From assembly GCA_964578885.1 (NCBI GenBank), contig CAZOEO010000015.1, positions 1 through 64,000 on the forward strand: a DNA stretch of 64,000 nt, given 5' to 3'. The DNA is from CAZRHR01 sp964578885. GTDB taxonomy: Bacteria > Bacteroidota > Bacteroidia > CAIKAF01. The notes below the pieces were generated by a model. That model was given only the letters and a program-made list of their open reading frames with translations. It made no database searches and was not told where the DNA came from. This document shows, in pieces, positions 17,742 to 26,800 of this stretch (positions within the stretch are counted from its first letter, which is position 1; each line of letters starts with the position of its first letter). The translations under genes and the position numbers were made by a program.

Positions 17742-19049
17742 ATGTCAGGAATTTTTGAAGTAGAAGGCGGTTTTTCTCTCAAAGGAAGCATTGAACCGCA
17801 AGGTGCGAAAAACGAAGCCTTACAAATTTTATGTGCGGTTTTGCTTACTTCCGAGAAAGTTACCATCACCAATGTACCTGAAATTCATGATGTGCTCCGG
17901 CTCATCGATATTTTAAAAGACCTTGGCGTACAGGTAGAAAGAGTAGAAAGGGGACATTTTGTTTTTCAGGCCGATCAGGTCAATCGTGAACACCTTTACG
18001 CAGACGCTTACAGAAATAGTGCCGCCCGTCTGCGCGGTTCTATTATGTTGTTAGGTCCTATGTTGGCCAGATTTCGTGAAGGTGCCATCCCAAGACCGGG
18101 TGGCGACAAAATTGGACGTCGTCGCTTAGATACTCATTTTCTTGGACTTCAGGCACTTGGTGCCCATACCGAAATCGATAGCACCAACCATTTCTACCGA
18201 ATGAAGGCCGCCCGGTTAAAGGGTACTTTCATCTACATGGAAGAAATTTCTGTGACCGGTACAGCTAACGTAGTCATGGCTGCCGTTTTGGCGGAAGGAA
18301 CTACGCAAATCTATAATGCTGCTTGTGAGCCCTATGTACAACAGCTTTGTCTCATGCTTAACCGCATGGGTGCCAAAATTTCAGGTATCGGTTCCAACCT
18401 GCTTACCATCGACGGCGTAACGGAACTCCACGGATGTGAACACCGCATTCTGCCCGATATGATCGAAGTCGGCTCCTTTATTGGGTTGGCGGCCATGACC
18501 CAATCTGAAATTACCATCAAAAATGTAGGCTACGAACATCTTGGTATGATTCCCTCTATTTTTGAAAAATTGGGCATTATTCTGGTGAGAAATGGCGACG
18601 ATATCATTGTTCCTCAACAAAAAGGATATGAAATCGACACCTTTATGGACGGATCTATCCTGACCATTTATGACGCTCCATGGCCCGGATTTACACCCGA
18701 CCTGATTTCAGTCGTTTTAGTCACTGCCACACAAGCCAAAGGCTCCGTGCTTATTCATCAAAAAATGTTCGAAAGCCGATTGTTTTTTGTGGATAAACTC
18801 ATTGACATGGGGGCGCAAATCATTCTTTGCGATCCGCACAGAGCTACGGTCATTGGATTAGATCGGAAATATCCTTTACGTGGAATTGAAATGAGTTCGC
18901 CTGATATCCGCGCCGGAGTCGCACTTCTCATTGCCGCCCTTTCTGCCGAAGGAAAATCACGCATCCATAACATCGAACAAATTGACCGCGGTTACGAAAG
19001 AATTGATGAACGCCTTCAAAATTTGGGCGCACGCATCAAGCGCATTTGA
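17742..19049 (+). CDS. murA: UDP-N-acetylglucosamine 1-carboxyvinyltransferase
   Basis: 435 residues. MurA adds enolpyruvate from PEP to UDP-GlcNAc, the first committed step of peptidoglycan synthesis. QGAKNEAL near 20-27 has the conserved Lys23-Asn24 pair. The catalytic-loop segment reads IPRPGGDKIGRRRLD, with Asp122 where E. coli MurA has the fosfomycin-reactive Cys115. Such Cys-to-Asp variants (known from mycobacteria and chlamydiae) are active but fosfomycin-insensitive. It lies 3 nt after DUF4290, and a thioredoxin-like gene follows. Confidence 0.95.
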   Translation: MSGIFEVEGGFSLKGSIEPQGAKNEALQILCAVLLTSEKVTITNVPEIHDVLRLIDILKDLGVQVERVERGHFVFQADQVNREHLYADAYRNSAARLRGSIMLLGPMLARFREGAIPRPGGDKIGRRRLDTHFLGLQALGAHTEIDSTNHFYRMKAARLKGTFIYMEEISVTGTANVVMAAVLAEGTTQIYNAACEPYVQQLCLMLNRMGAKISGIGSNLLTIDGVTELHGCEHRILPDMIEVGSFIGLAAMTQSEITIKNVGYEHLGMIPSIFEKLGIILVRNGDDIIVPQQKGYEIDTFMDGSILTIYDAPWPGFTPDLISVVLVTATQAKGSVLIHQKMFESRLFFVDKLIDMGAQIILCDPHRATVIGLDRKYPLRGIEMSSPDIRAGVALLIAALSAEGKSRIHNIEQIDRGYERIDERLQNLGARIKRI

Positions 19050-19095
19050 AACATCTTCACTTTTCTTCCGTTAAGCCCCATTGAAATCCTTTGAT

Positions 19096-19647
19096 ATGTC
19101 TAAAACCACTTTATTTTTCGCATTACTGGTCGTTGCTGCTCTTTGTGGTGGTTTCCTTTTACGCACGGCCAATCGGGACCATTCTGCTATAACCTTGGGA
19201 CAAGTCAATGTTGGAGATCCTGCTCCAGACATCGCTTTGGCTGATCCAAACGGGAAAACAATGAAACTTTCAGATCTGAAAGGACATTTGGTACTCATCG
19301 ATTTCTGGGCCTCCTGGTGCAGACCCTGCCGAATGGAAAATCCCAACATCGTGGCTACTTACCAACAGTTTAAAGGGAAAAAGTTTAAAAATGCCAAAAA
19401 GGGATTTCGGATTTTTTCCGTGAGCCTGGATAAAGACAAAGATCGTTGGGTTGAAGCCATTCGAGCCGATAAACTCGAGTGGACAGAACATGTGAGCGAT
19501 TTACAAGGTTGGAATTCTTCTGCAGCAAGAACATACGGCGTCAATTCCATTCCTTATAACTTTTTAGTGAATGGCGATGGCCTAATTGTTGCCAGAAATT
19601 TACGCGGTTCAGCCCTGCCAGCTCAACTGGAAGCCCTGACCAAATAA
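19096..19647 (+). CDS. TlpA-like thioredoxin-fold protein, membrane anchored
   Basis: 183 residues from ATG 19096. An N-terminal hydrophobic segment (about 5-22) serves as anchor or signal. The thioredoxin-like domain begins with GDPAPDIALADPNGK, shows the active-site WCRPC in DFWASWCRPCRMENP, and has a cis-proline at NSIPYNFLV. Such extracytoplasmic proteins reduce or isomerise disulfides, for instance in cytochrome c maturation. The upstream in-frame TTG at 19081 is not needed. It lies 46 nt after murA and before the grpE promoter. Confidence 0.88.
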   Translation: MSKTTLFFALLVVAALCGGFLLRTANRDHSAITLGQVNVGDPAPDIALADPNGKTMKLSDLKGHLVLIDFWASWCRPCRMENPNIVATYQQFKGKKFKNAKKGFRIFSVSLDKDKDRWVEAIRADKLEWTEHVSDLQGWNSSAARTYGVNSIPYNFLVNGDGLIVARNLRGSALPAQLEALTK

Positions 19648-19663
19648 TCACTTTTTTCTTAGA

Positions 19664-19706
19664 CTGACAATTTGTCGGATTTAACTCCCTTGGCAGCTTT
19701 TTTGTA
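19664..19706 (+). promoter_or_regulatory. Inverted repeat and sigma-54-like promoter of grpE-dnaJ
   Basis: CTGACA at 19664-19669 and TGTCGG at 19673-19678 form a short inverted repeat. Then TTGGCAGCTTTTTTGT at 19690-19705 has GG (19692-19693) exactly 10 nt before GT (19704-19705). This is the -24/-12 layout of sigma-54 promoters, with GT in place of the usual GC. The expected start is about 15 nt before the grpE ATG. No TAnnTTTG box and no CIRCE element was seen here. Confidence 0.45.
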
Positions 19707-19730
19707 TGGCCAAGGGGAAATTAACTTGTT

Positions 19731-20276
19731 ATGCATACACCAGACGATAACGCAGAACCTTTAGACGGTGCTGCTGCTTCCGCTCAAACCGATCATACCG
19801 CTGAAAATTCACGAAATGCCAACACCGAAGAGGTACCCAATTGGGAGGAAAAGTGGAAATCGGCGCAAGATCAATACGTGAGATTGTATGCGGAGTTTGA
19901 AAATTATCGCAGACGCCAGGCCAAGGAAAATCAAACCCTGCAGCAAACCGCCGGACAGGGAATGGTGATGGCTATTTTACCGCTTCTGGACGATTTGGAA
20001 CGCGCCTTACACCAACCGGAGGATCCCGCCCAGTACGCACAATTTCGTACCGGCATTCAATTGATCCATCATAAATTTATTCAAACCCTCAAAGACAAAG
20101 GCGTGGAAGAAGTCGTGGCCCTGAATCAGCCTTTCGATCCGGATCGCCACGAAGCCATCACACATATCCCTGCATCCCAGCCAGAACAAGTGGGCCTGGT
20201 CCTGGATGTGATTGAAAAAGGCTACAGCATGGGTGAACGGATGGTGCGCTTTCCAAAAGTGGTAGTGGGCCGATAA
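19731..20276 (+). CDS. grpE: Nucleotide exchange factor GrpE
   Basis: 181 residues. GrpE releases ADP from DnaK in the chaperone cycle. An acidic, disordered N terminus (1-35) is followed by a coiled coil (about 40-85, with YVRLYAEFENYRRRQAKE) and the C-terminal beta domain, with the typical FDPDRHEAITHIP and VIEKGYSMGERMVRFPKVVV. dnaJ starts 11 nt later; dnaK is not in this window. Regulation is probably by heat or envelope stress through the unusual upstream promoter. Confidence 0.95.
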   Translation: MHTPDDNAEPLDGAAASAQTDHTAENSRNANTEEVPNWEEKWKSAQDQYVRLYAEFENYRRRQAKENQTLQQTAGQGMVMAILPLLDDLERALHQPEDPAQYAQFRTGIQLIHHKFIQTLKDKGVEEVVALNQPFDPDRHEAITHIPASQPEQVGLVLDVIEKGYSMGERMVRFPKVVVGR

Positions 20277-20287
20277 TATAAATTTCC

Positions 20288-21430
20288 ATGGCAAAAAGAG
20301 ATTACTACGAAGTATTGGGCGTGTCCAAGTCCGCCTCAGCTGACGAACTGAAAAAGGCTTACCGGAAATTGGCAGTTCAATATCACCCCGACAAAAATCC
20401 CGGAGATAAATCCGCCGAAGAAAAATTTAAAGAAGCGGCTGAAGCCTATGAAGTCTTATCTAATCCGGATAAAAAACGCAATTATGATCAGTTCGGCCAT
20501 GCCGGACCTGCAGGACAAGGCTTTGGCGGTTATGGCGGTGGCGGAGTAAATATGGAAGATATCTTCGAAAACTTCGGAGATATTTTCGGTGGTGCTTTTG
20601 GTGGCGGATTCGGCGGCGGTGGGCGTGGACGCGTCGTCAATAAAGGTTCCAATATCCGCATCAAAGTTCGGCTGACCCTGGAAGAAATGGCCGAGGGTGT
20701 CAACAAGAAAATTAAAGTCAATAAGTACGTAGGTTGCGACACTTGCTCCGGTTCTGGCGCAAAAGCGGGTTCCAGCACCAAAACCTGCGGAACCTGCAAC
20801 GGATCTGGTCAGGTGAGTCGCGTGTCCAATACCTTTTTGGGTCAAATGCGAACCACTTCTGTTTGCCCCACTTGTAATGGACAAGGATCTACCATTGCGG
20901 AAAAATGTGGAAAGTGTAGCGGTGAAGGAATCGTGCGTGGCGAAGAAATTATTGAAGTACGCGTTCCTGCCGGTGTGGCCGATGGTATGCAACTTTCCCT
21001 GTCCGGCAAAGGAAATGCGGGCCCACGAAATGGTGTGGCGGGCGACTTACTCATCGTAATCGAAGAAGAAGAACATCCACATTTTAAAAGAGATGGGAAC
21101 AACCTCTTCTACGAGCTCTACATCAATTTTGCTGATGCGGCGCTGGGAAGTCAGGTCGATATCCCCACTTTGTCCGGAAAAGCCAAAATTAAAATTGACG
21201 CCGGTACCCAATCCGGGAAAATGTTACGGTTAAAAGGAAAAGGATTCCCGTCCGTTCAGGACGGTACACGTGGCGATTTACTGGTGAATGTAAATGTATG
21301 GACGCCCCAACAATTAACTTCTGAGGAAAAATCTATCTTGGAAAAATGGCGCAACAGTGACAATTTTACGCCGAATCCGGGAAAAAAGGATAAGAATTTC
21401 TTCGACCGGATGCGGGAGTATTTCGCTTGA
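20288..21430 (+). CDS. dnaJ: Chaperone protein DnaJ
   Basis: 380 residues, full-length type I Hsp40. The J domain has YHPDKNPGDKSAEEKF with the HPD motif that triggers DnaK ATPase. A glycine/phenylalanine-rich linker (about 75-117) follows, then four zinc-binding CxxCxGxG repeats (CDTCSGSG, CGTCNGSG, CPTCNGQG, CGKCSGEG) and the C-terminal substrate domains. It forms one transcript with grpE and ends at a bidirectional terminator. Confidence 0.97.
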   Translation: MAKRDYYEVLGVSKSASADELKKAYRKLAVQYHPDKNPGDKSAEEKFKEAAEAYEVLSNPDKKRNYDQFGHAGPAGQGFGGYGGGGVNMEDIFENFGDIFGGAFGGGFGGGGRGRVVNKGSNIRIKVRLTLEEMAEGVNKKIKVNKYVGCDTCSGSGAKAGSSTKTCGTCNGSGQVSRVSNTFLGQMRTTSVCPTCNGQGSTIAEKCGKCSGEGIVRGEEIIEVRVPAGVADGMQLSLSGKGNAGPRNGVAGDLLIVIEEEEHPHFKRDGNNLFYELYINFADAALGSQVDIPTLSGKAKIKIDAGTQSGKMLRLKGKGFPSVQDGTRGDLLVNVNVWTPQQLTSEEKSILEKWRNSDNFTPNPGKKDKNFFDRMREYFA

Positions 21431-21479
21431 TTCATCTCTGTAAACCAGAATTTTTGAACATATGCTTTTGAAAAGCTGA

Positions 21480-21509
21480 AAAAAAGCCCCGACTTTACGG
21501 GGCTTTTTT
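21480..21509. terminator. Bidirectional terminator between dnaJ and the DUF4625 gene
   Basis: A 12-bp perfect stem (21480-21491 with 21498-21509), GC-rich inside and A/T outside, with a 6-nt loop, lies between convergent genes. Confidence 0.9.
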
Positions 21510-21528
21510 CATGCATTCACGCATTCGT

Positions 21529-21912
21529 TTATTCCGTAATATCAATGTGAACATCCTTTCTGGCCGATTTACCCGCGATGTCGACTACGGTCACGTCCAA
21601 ATGGTACTCACCAACCGCTGCGTCAGAAGGAATGACCATGTCGTGATGGTGCAGTTCAATATTCCTTCCGATAATGGCATAGGTAGAATCAAACTCCCAG
21701 CCGGCGCCACTTTCCTTGTGAAGATAAATCCTGCAGCTGGCCAATTCTTCTTCAGATTTGATTTGTAGGTCGAAGTGAATATCCGTTCCACGGGCATAGG
21801 TCTGATGATTAGTTGGCTCTATTAAGGTGAGCTGGGGACCTTCGTCTTTGCTGCATCCAATTAATCCTGTGATGATGAGACTAGTGCTAAAAAGAATAAT
21901 GGCTTTTTTCAT
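21529..21912 (-). CDS. DUF4625 family lipoprotein
   Basis: 127 residues from ATG 21912. The N terminus MKKAIILFSTSLIITGLIGC ends in a lipobox with lipidated Cys20, followed by an acidic SKDEG. The mature part is a small beta-sandwich-like domain with a His cluster (ELHHHDMVIP) and a GEYHLDVTVVD strand, as in DUF4625 proteins. Those histidines could bind a metal, but this is not shown. A well-formed promoter lies upstream. It is probably anchored to the outer membrane or surface. Confidence 0.82.
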   Translation of the reverse strand: MKKAIILFSTSLIITGLIGCSKDEGPQLTLIEPTNHQTYARGTDIHFDLQIKSEEELASCRIYLHKESGAGWEFDSTYAIIGRNIELHHHDMVIPSDAAVGEYHLDVTVVDIAGKSARKDVHIDITE

Positions 21913-21929
21913 CTTGTGCAACTTTATTG

Positions 21930-21959
21930 CAAATGTAGTGTATATTTTGATTTATGCAA
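21930..21959 (-). promoter_or_regulatory. Promoter of the DUF4625 gene
   Basis: On the minus strand TTG (21957-21959) is followed after 19 nt by TACATTTG (21930-21937), a near-ideal Bacteroidota promoter. The start codon is 17 nt further. Confidence 0.75.
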
Positions 21960-22100
21960 CATTGGTGCAAACGCGTTGGCGATTATTTATGCAAAAAGGA
22001 AGGGTAGGTCGCGTGTTTTGGATTTGAAATATTGATTTATTTAACATATCAATTCGTTAAACTCAGCTGAAGGTCTGTATTTTCGGTAAAAATTAAGAAC

Positions 22101-22814
22101 ATGGCCGAGGAAGTCATTCGTACGGTGTCGTTGACCCGCCATTTTATTTTGGGAAAGGACCGCATTGATGTATTGAAAGGCATTGATATCTCGGTGAAAA
22201 AAAATGATTATGTGGCTTTTATGGGACCCTCAGGTTCCGGAAAATCTACATTTATGAACATCATTGGTTGTTTAGACGTTCCGAGTTCAGGTGAATATTG
22301 GCTGAATGGCGCCAACGTGGCCAACTTCAACGACAATGAATTGGCGGCAGTTCGAAACAAAGAAATTGGTTTCATTTTTCAGACATTTAATCTTTTACCA
22401 AGATATTCTGCTTTGGAAAATGTCGCTTTGCCGCTGGTGTATGCTGGGCTTCCTAAAAATAAGCGCCTGGAAATGGCCTCAGAAGCCTTGGCGCAAGTGG
22501 GCCTTGCCGATCGTATGAAGCACAAGCCCAATGAATTATCCGGTGGTCAAAGGCAACGTGTAGCAGTGGCCCGCGCTTTGGTAAATAATCCTACGATTTT
22601 ATTGGCGGATGAACCTACTGGTAACCTGGACAGCAAAACTTCTTATGAAATCATGGCCCTTTTCGACCAGTTGCATCAGCGTGGAAATACATTGATTGTG
22701 GTGACCCACGAAGAAGACATTGCCAGACATGCTTCCCGCATTGTAAGGCTGAGAGATGGATTAATTGCCTCCGATTTACCAAATATTCCGGAAAAATCTT
22801 TTCCGGAGGCTTAA
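22101..22814 (+). CDS. ABC transporter ATPase, MacB/LolD type
   Basis: 237 residues with MGPSGSGKST (Walker A), FIFQTFNLLPRYSALENVALP, LSGGQRQRVAVARAL (signature) and ILLADEPTGNLD (Walker B). The NLLP and ENV blocks are typical of the MacB/LolD/FtsE-type ATPases, which drive mechanotransmission or lipoprotein/peptide export. No permease gene is beside it, so its partner is elsewhere. A TATTTTCG box at 22078-22085 (one change from TAnnTTTG) lies 15 nt upstream. The adenosyltransferase gene starts 12 nt later. Confidence 0.92.
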   Translation: MAEEVIRTVSLTRHFILGKDRIDVLKGIDISVKKNDYVAFMGPSGSGKSTFMNIIGCLDVPSSGEYWLNGANVANFNDNELAAVRNKEIGFIFQTFNLLPRYSALENVALPLVYAGLPKNKRLEMASEALAQVGLADRMKHKPNELSGGQRQRVAVARALVNNPTILLADEPTGNLDSKTSYEIMALFDQLHQRGNTLIVVTHEEDIARHASRIVRLRDGLIASDLPNIPEKSFPEA

Positions 22815-22826
22815 AGGACTAACCTT

Positions 22827-23378
22827 ATGAAAATATATACTAAAACCGGCGATACCGGAGAAACAGGACTTTTTGGCGGAACACGTTTGCCCAAAAGTCA
22901 TTATCGTATACAGGCTTATGGCGATGTGGATGAACTAAACGCATGGATAGGATATATACGAGATGGATTGGAAAATGTGTTGCCGACGCCTTTGCTTACA
23001 GACATTCAGGATCGTTTGTTTGTCATTGGAAGTCACTTGGCTGCAGATCCGGGAAAAAGCAATTTGAATTTGCCGCCTTTCCATGAGACAGATTGGCAAA
23101 TGCTGGAAACGGCCATCGATAGCATGGAGGCCGAATTGCCACCCATGCGTCATTTTATTTTGCCGGGTGGTCATGTGTTGGTGTCCCAAATTCATGTGGC
23201 CAGAACCGTTTGCCGTCGGGCAGAACGCAACGTGGTAGCCTTACATGGCATCGAACAGGTTGAAGCCGATTTATTGAAGTATTTAAATCGTTTGAGCGAT
23301 TATTTATTTGTCTTAAGTCGCTATGTGGCTAAATGTTTGGAAGCCAAAGAGATTCCATGGATACCCAAAAAGCAATAA
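22827..23378 (+). CDS. Cob(I)yrinic acid a,c-diamide adenosyltransferase (PduO type)
   Basis: 183 residues. The N-terminal MKIYTKTGDTGETGLFGG is the ATP-binding signature of PduO-type ATP:cob(I)alamin adenosyltransferases. YGDVDELNAWIGY and the C-terminal RRAERNVVAL and YLNRLSDYLFVLSRYV complete the five-helix bundle. It makes adenosylcobalamin for enzymes such as methylmalonyl-CoA mutase; no cobalamin biosynthesis gene or cobalamin riboswitch is near. It is probably cotranscribed with the preceding ATPase. Confidence 0.94.
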   Translation: MKIYTKTGDTGETGLFGGTRLPKSHYRIQAYGDVDELNAWIGYIRDGLENVLPTPLLTDIQDRLFVIGSHLAADPGKSNLNLPPFHETDWQMLETAIDSMEAELPPMRHFILPGGHVLVSQIHVARTVCRRAERNVVALHGIEQVEADLLKYLNRLSDYLFVLSRYVAKCLEAKEIPWIPKKQ

Positions 23379-23493
23379 AATTTCTTTTTCTCCATAAAAA
23401 GAATATACTTTTGTGCCCATGGACGAAAAGAAAACATTTTGACTTTTTTTCCGTTCAGACTTTTTAGTATCTACAAACCAAAACACGAAGGAT

Positions 23494-23715
23494 ATGTACT
23501 GGACCCTGGAACTTGCCTCTTACCTAGAGGATGCCCCCTGGCCCGCTACCAAGGACGAGTTAATCGATTTTGCCATGCGTACAGGTGCGCCTATGGAAGT
23601 CATTGAAAACTTGCAGGAGCTGGAGGATGATGGTGAGGCCTTTGAAACCATCGAAGATATTTGGCCGGATTATCCCACCAAAGAAGATTTCTTTTTTAAC
23701 GAAGACGAGTACTAA
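23494..23715 (+). CDS. DUF2795 domain protein
   Basis: 73 residues, acidic, predicted soluble. MYWTLELASYLEDAPWPAT followed by DELIDFAMRTGAP and a tail DYPTKEDFFFNEDEY match the small DUF2795 proteins conserved in Bacteroidota; function unknown. A TATACTTTTG stretch at about 23404 could be a promoter. It is followed by its own terminator and then secA. Confidence 0.85.
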   Translation: MYWTLELASYLEDAPWPATKDELIDFAMRTGAPMEVIENLQELEDDGEAFETIEDIWPDYPTKEDFFFNEDEY

Positions 23716-23741
23716 ACTCGGAATTTTACTTTGATTTTATT

Positions 23742-23782
23742 AAAAAAACCATTTCCGGACCGTATCCGGTGATGGTTTTTTT
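23742..23782 (+). terminator. Rho-independent terminator after the DUF2795 gene
   Basis: Two stem segments (CCGGA with TCCGG, and AACCAT with ATGGTT) around a small internal loop form a long hairpin followed by a T run of seven. Confidence 0.85.
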
Positions 23783-23836
23783 GTTGAATCCATCCTTTGC
23801 TGCTACATTTGCATGGCTTTATAATTTCCTTTGCCC

Positions 23837-26800
23837 ATGAGCTTTTTAAGCAAACTTTTGGCCGGCTTTGTCGGTAATAAAAACGAAAACGATTTAAAAG
23901 AAATACGTCCCATTGTCGACCAGGTCCGCAAAGCATGGGAACAGCTTACCCCCCTTTCTCACGATCAGTTTCGCCAGGTTACACGGGATTTAATCTCATC
24001 TATTCGTGGCAGTGTGGCTGCTTTAGAAGCAGAAAAAGAAACATTGAGAAAGCAGGCCGAAACCCAACCTCAGCTGTCGGACGGGGAAAAGGAAAAGATT
24101 TTTCAAGAAATAGACCGGCTGGAAAAACAGATTCTTCAGACCCTCGACCAGCAATTGGATCAATCTGCCGCCTTGGCGTTTGCCATTGTGAAAGAAACGG
24201 CGCGTCGTTTCAAAGAGAATACAACCATTACGGTCCAGGCCACGCCAGATGACCTTGCGCTCCAAGCCAGAAAAGGTTATCCGACCATAGAAGGTAATAC
24301 TGTCGTTTGGTCCAATACCTGGCTGGCTGCCGGCACACCTGTTACCTGGGATATGGTTCATTACGATGTGCAGTTGATTGGTGGATATGTACTGCATAAA
24401 GGAAAAATTTCGGAAATGGCTACGGGTGAAGGTAAAACCCTGGTAGCTACCTTGCCCGTTTTCCTGAACGCGTTGGCTGGACGGGGTGTACACGTAGTTA
24501 CGGTAAACGATTATCTGGCACGCAGGGACTCCGAATGGATGGCCCCGATTTTTGAATTTCATGGCCTTAAAGTTGATTGTGTAGACCGCCATCAACCTAA
24601 TTCAGAAGACCGCCGTTTAGCCTATCAGGCAGACATCGTCTATGGAACAAATAATGAATTTGGCTTTGATTATCTAAGAGATAACATGGTGGGTTCACCC
24701 GATCAGCTGGTGCAGCGCAGCCACCATTTCGCCATTATCGATGAGGTGGATTCTGTCTTGATCGATGAAGCGAGGACACCATTGATTATTTCCGGACCTG
24801 CTCCCCGCGGAGATCACCAGGAATATCTGCAGCTTAAACCCATGGTAGACAAACTGGTAAATGCCCAGAAAAGGGTAGTAAATCTTCAGTTTACCGAAGC
24901 CAGAAAAGTACTTTCTTCCGCAGAAAAAACAGGCAAAGACGATGAGAAAAAGGCGGCTGAATTTTTATTCCGCGCCTATCGTGGTTTGCCCCGAAATACG
25001 GCTTTAATCAAATTCTTGTCTGAACCGGGCATGCGTTCCGTTTTGCAAAAAACAGAGAACTATTACATGCAGGATCAGAACAAGGAAATGCCCAAAATCG
25101 ATGATGAACTTTATTTCGTCATCGATGAAAAGCAAAACTCGGTAGACATTACCGAAATGGGAATCAACCTGATTTCTGCCGATGTAGACGACCCACACTT
25201 TTTCCTTTTACCCGATATTGCAACAGAACTCAGTGCCATCGATCAGCAAGAAGCAGATCCGGCCTTGAGAGCGCAGAAAAAAGATGCCCTGATGCGCGAT
25301 TTTACGGTGAAATCAGAGCGAATCCACACCATTCAGCAATTGCTGAAAGCCTATGCCTTGTTTGAACGTGACAAGGATTATGTGGTGATGGATGGAAAAG
25401 TGAAAATTGTAGATGAACAAACGGGACGTATCCTGGATGGCAGAAGGTATTCCGATGGATTACACCAAGCCATTGAAGCCAAAGAAAATGTAAAAGTAGA
25501 GGCCGCTACCCAAACCTATGCGACGGTTACCCTGCAGAATTATTTCCGAATGTACCACAAATTGGCGGGTATGACGGGAACCGCGGAAACCGAAGCCAAA
25601 GAACTTTGGGATATTTACAAACTGGATGTAGTGGTAATTCCCACCAACAAGCCCATTCAGCGTAAAGACCTGAATGACTTAGTTTATAAGACCAAGCGGG
25701 AAAAATACAATGCCGTCATCGATCATGTTTCCGAATTAGTGGAGAAAGGACGCCCGGTATTGGTCGGTACTACTTCTGTGGAAATTTCCGAATTGCTCAG
25801 CAGAATGCTTACTCTGCGGAAAATCAGACACCAGGTCCTGAACGCCAAACTTCACCAAAAAGAAGCTGAAATTGTCGCAGAAGCCGGTAAAGCCGGTACC
25901 GTAACCATTGCCACCAACATGGCAGGTCGGGGAACAGACATTAAATTGGGAGAAGGAGTGAGAGAAGCGGGCGGATTGGCCATTGTAGGTACAGAGCGGC
26001 ACGAATCTCGCCGGGTAGACCGACAGTTGCGTGGTCGCTCCGGACGTCAGGGCGATCCGGGGTCTTCTGTTTTCTTCGTGTCTTTGGAAGATGACTTGAT
26101 GCGTCTGTTTGGTTCTGAAAGAATTTCCAAATTGATGGATCGCATGGGGCTGAAAGAAGGGGAAGTGATTACCCACTCCATGATTACCAAATCCATTGAG
26201 CGGGCACAGAAAAAAGTTGAAGAAAATAACTTTGGCATTCGGAAACGATTGCTCGAGTTCGATGATGTGATGAACCTTCAGCGGGAAGCCGTTTACCGCC
26301 GCCGCCGCAATGCGTTGTATGGCGACAAAGTAGGCATCGATATTTCCAACATGACTTACGAGCTTTGTGAAGCAGTGGTAAAAAGCATTCCTGAGCCTCG
26401 CGAGTTCCAGGACATTGAAATGGAATGTCTGCGCCATTTGGTGGTTCAACCACCCATGACGGAGCAAGAGGCCTCTAAAATGAACGATAACGAACTGATT
26501 CATGCTTTGCATGGAGAAGTAATACGGGCCATGGATGCGCGCATGCAAATTATTGCTGACCAGACTTTTCCTGTTATTAAGCAAGTGTATGAAAGCCACG
26601 CGCAGCAATTTGAAAACATCTCGGTACCCTTTACCGATGGTATGAAAATGTTGCAAGTAACCGTTCCGCTTAAAAAGGCTTATGAAACAGAAGGCCGTGA
26701 AGTGATGCTTTCACTCAAAAAATCCATCATCCTGGCGTTGGTGGATGTACATTGGAAGGAGCATCTCCGGGAAATGGACGACCTGAAACATGCCGTTTAC

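Noticed and set aside
19640..19731. CIRCE (HrcA) operator before grpE-dnaJ
   Set aside because: The TTAGCACTC inverted repeat is not present.
23419..23442. Seven-codon frame MDEKKTF before the DUF2795 gene
   Set aside because: Too short to support, no link to attenuation features.
25736..26656. Long open frame on the minus strand inside secA (about 306 codons)
   Set aside because: Lies fully within secA, has no family resemblance and no promoter; it is a by-product of secA codon use.
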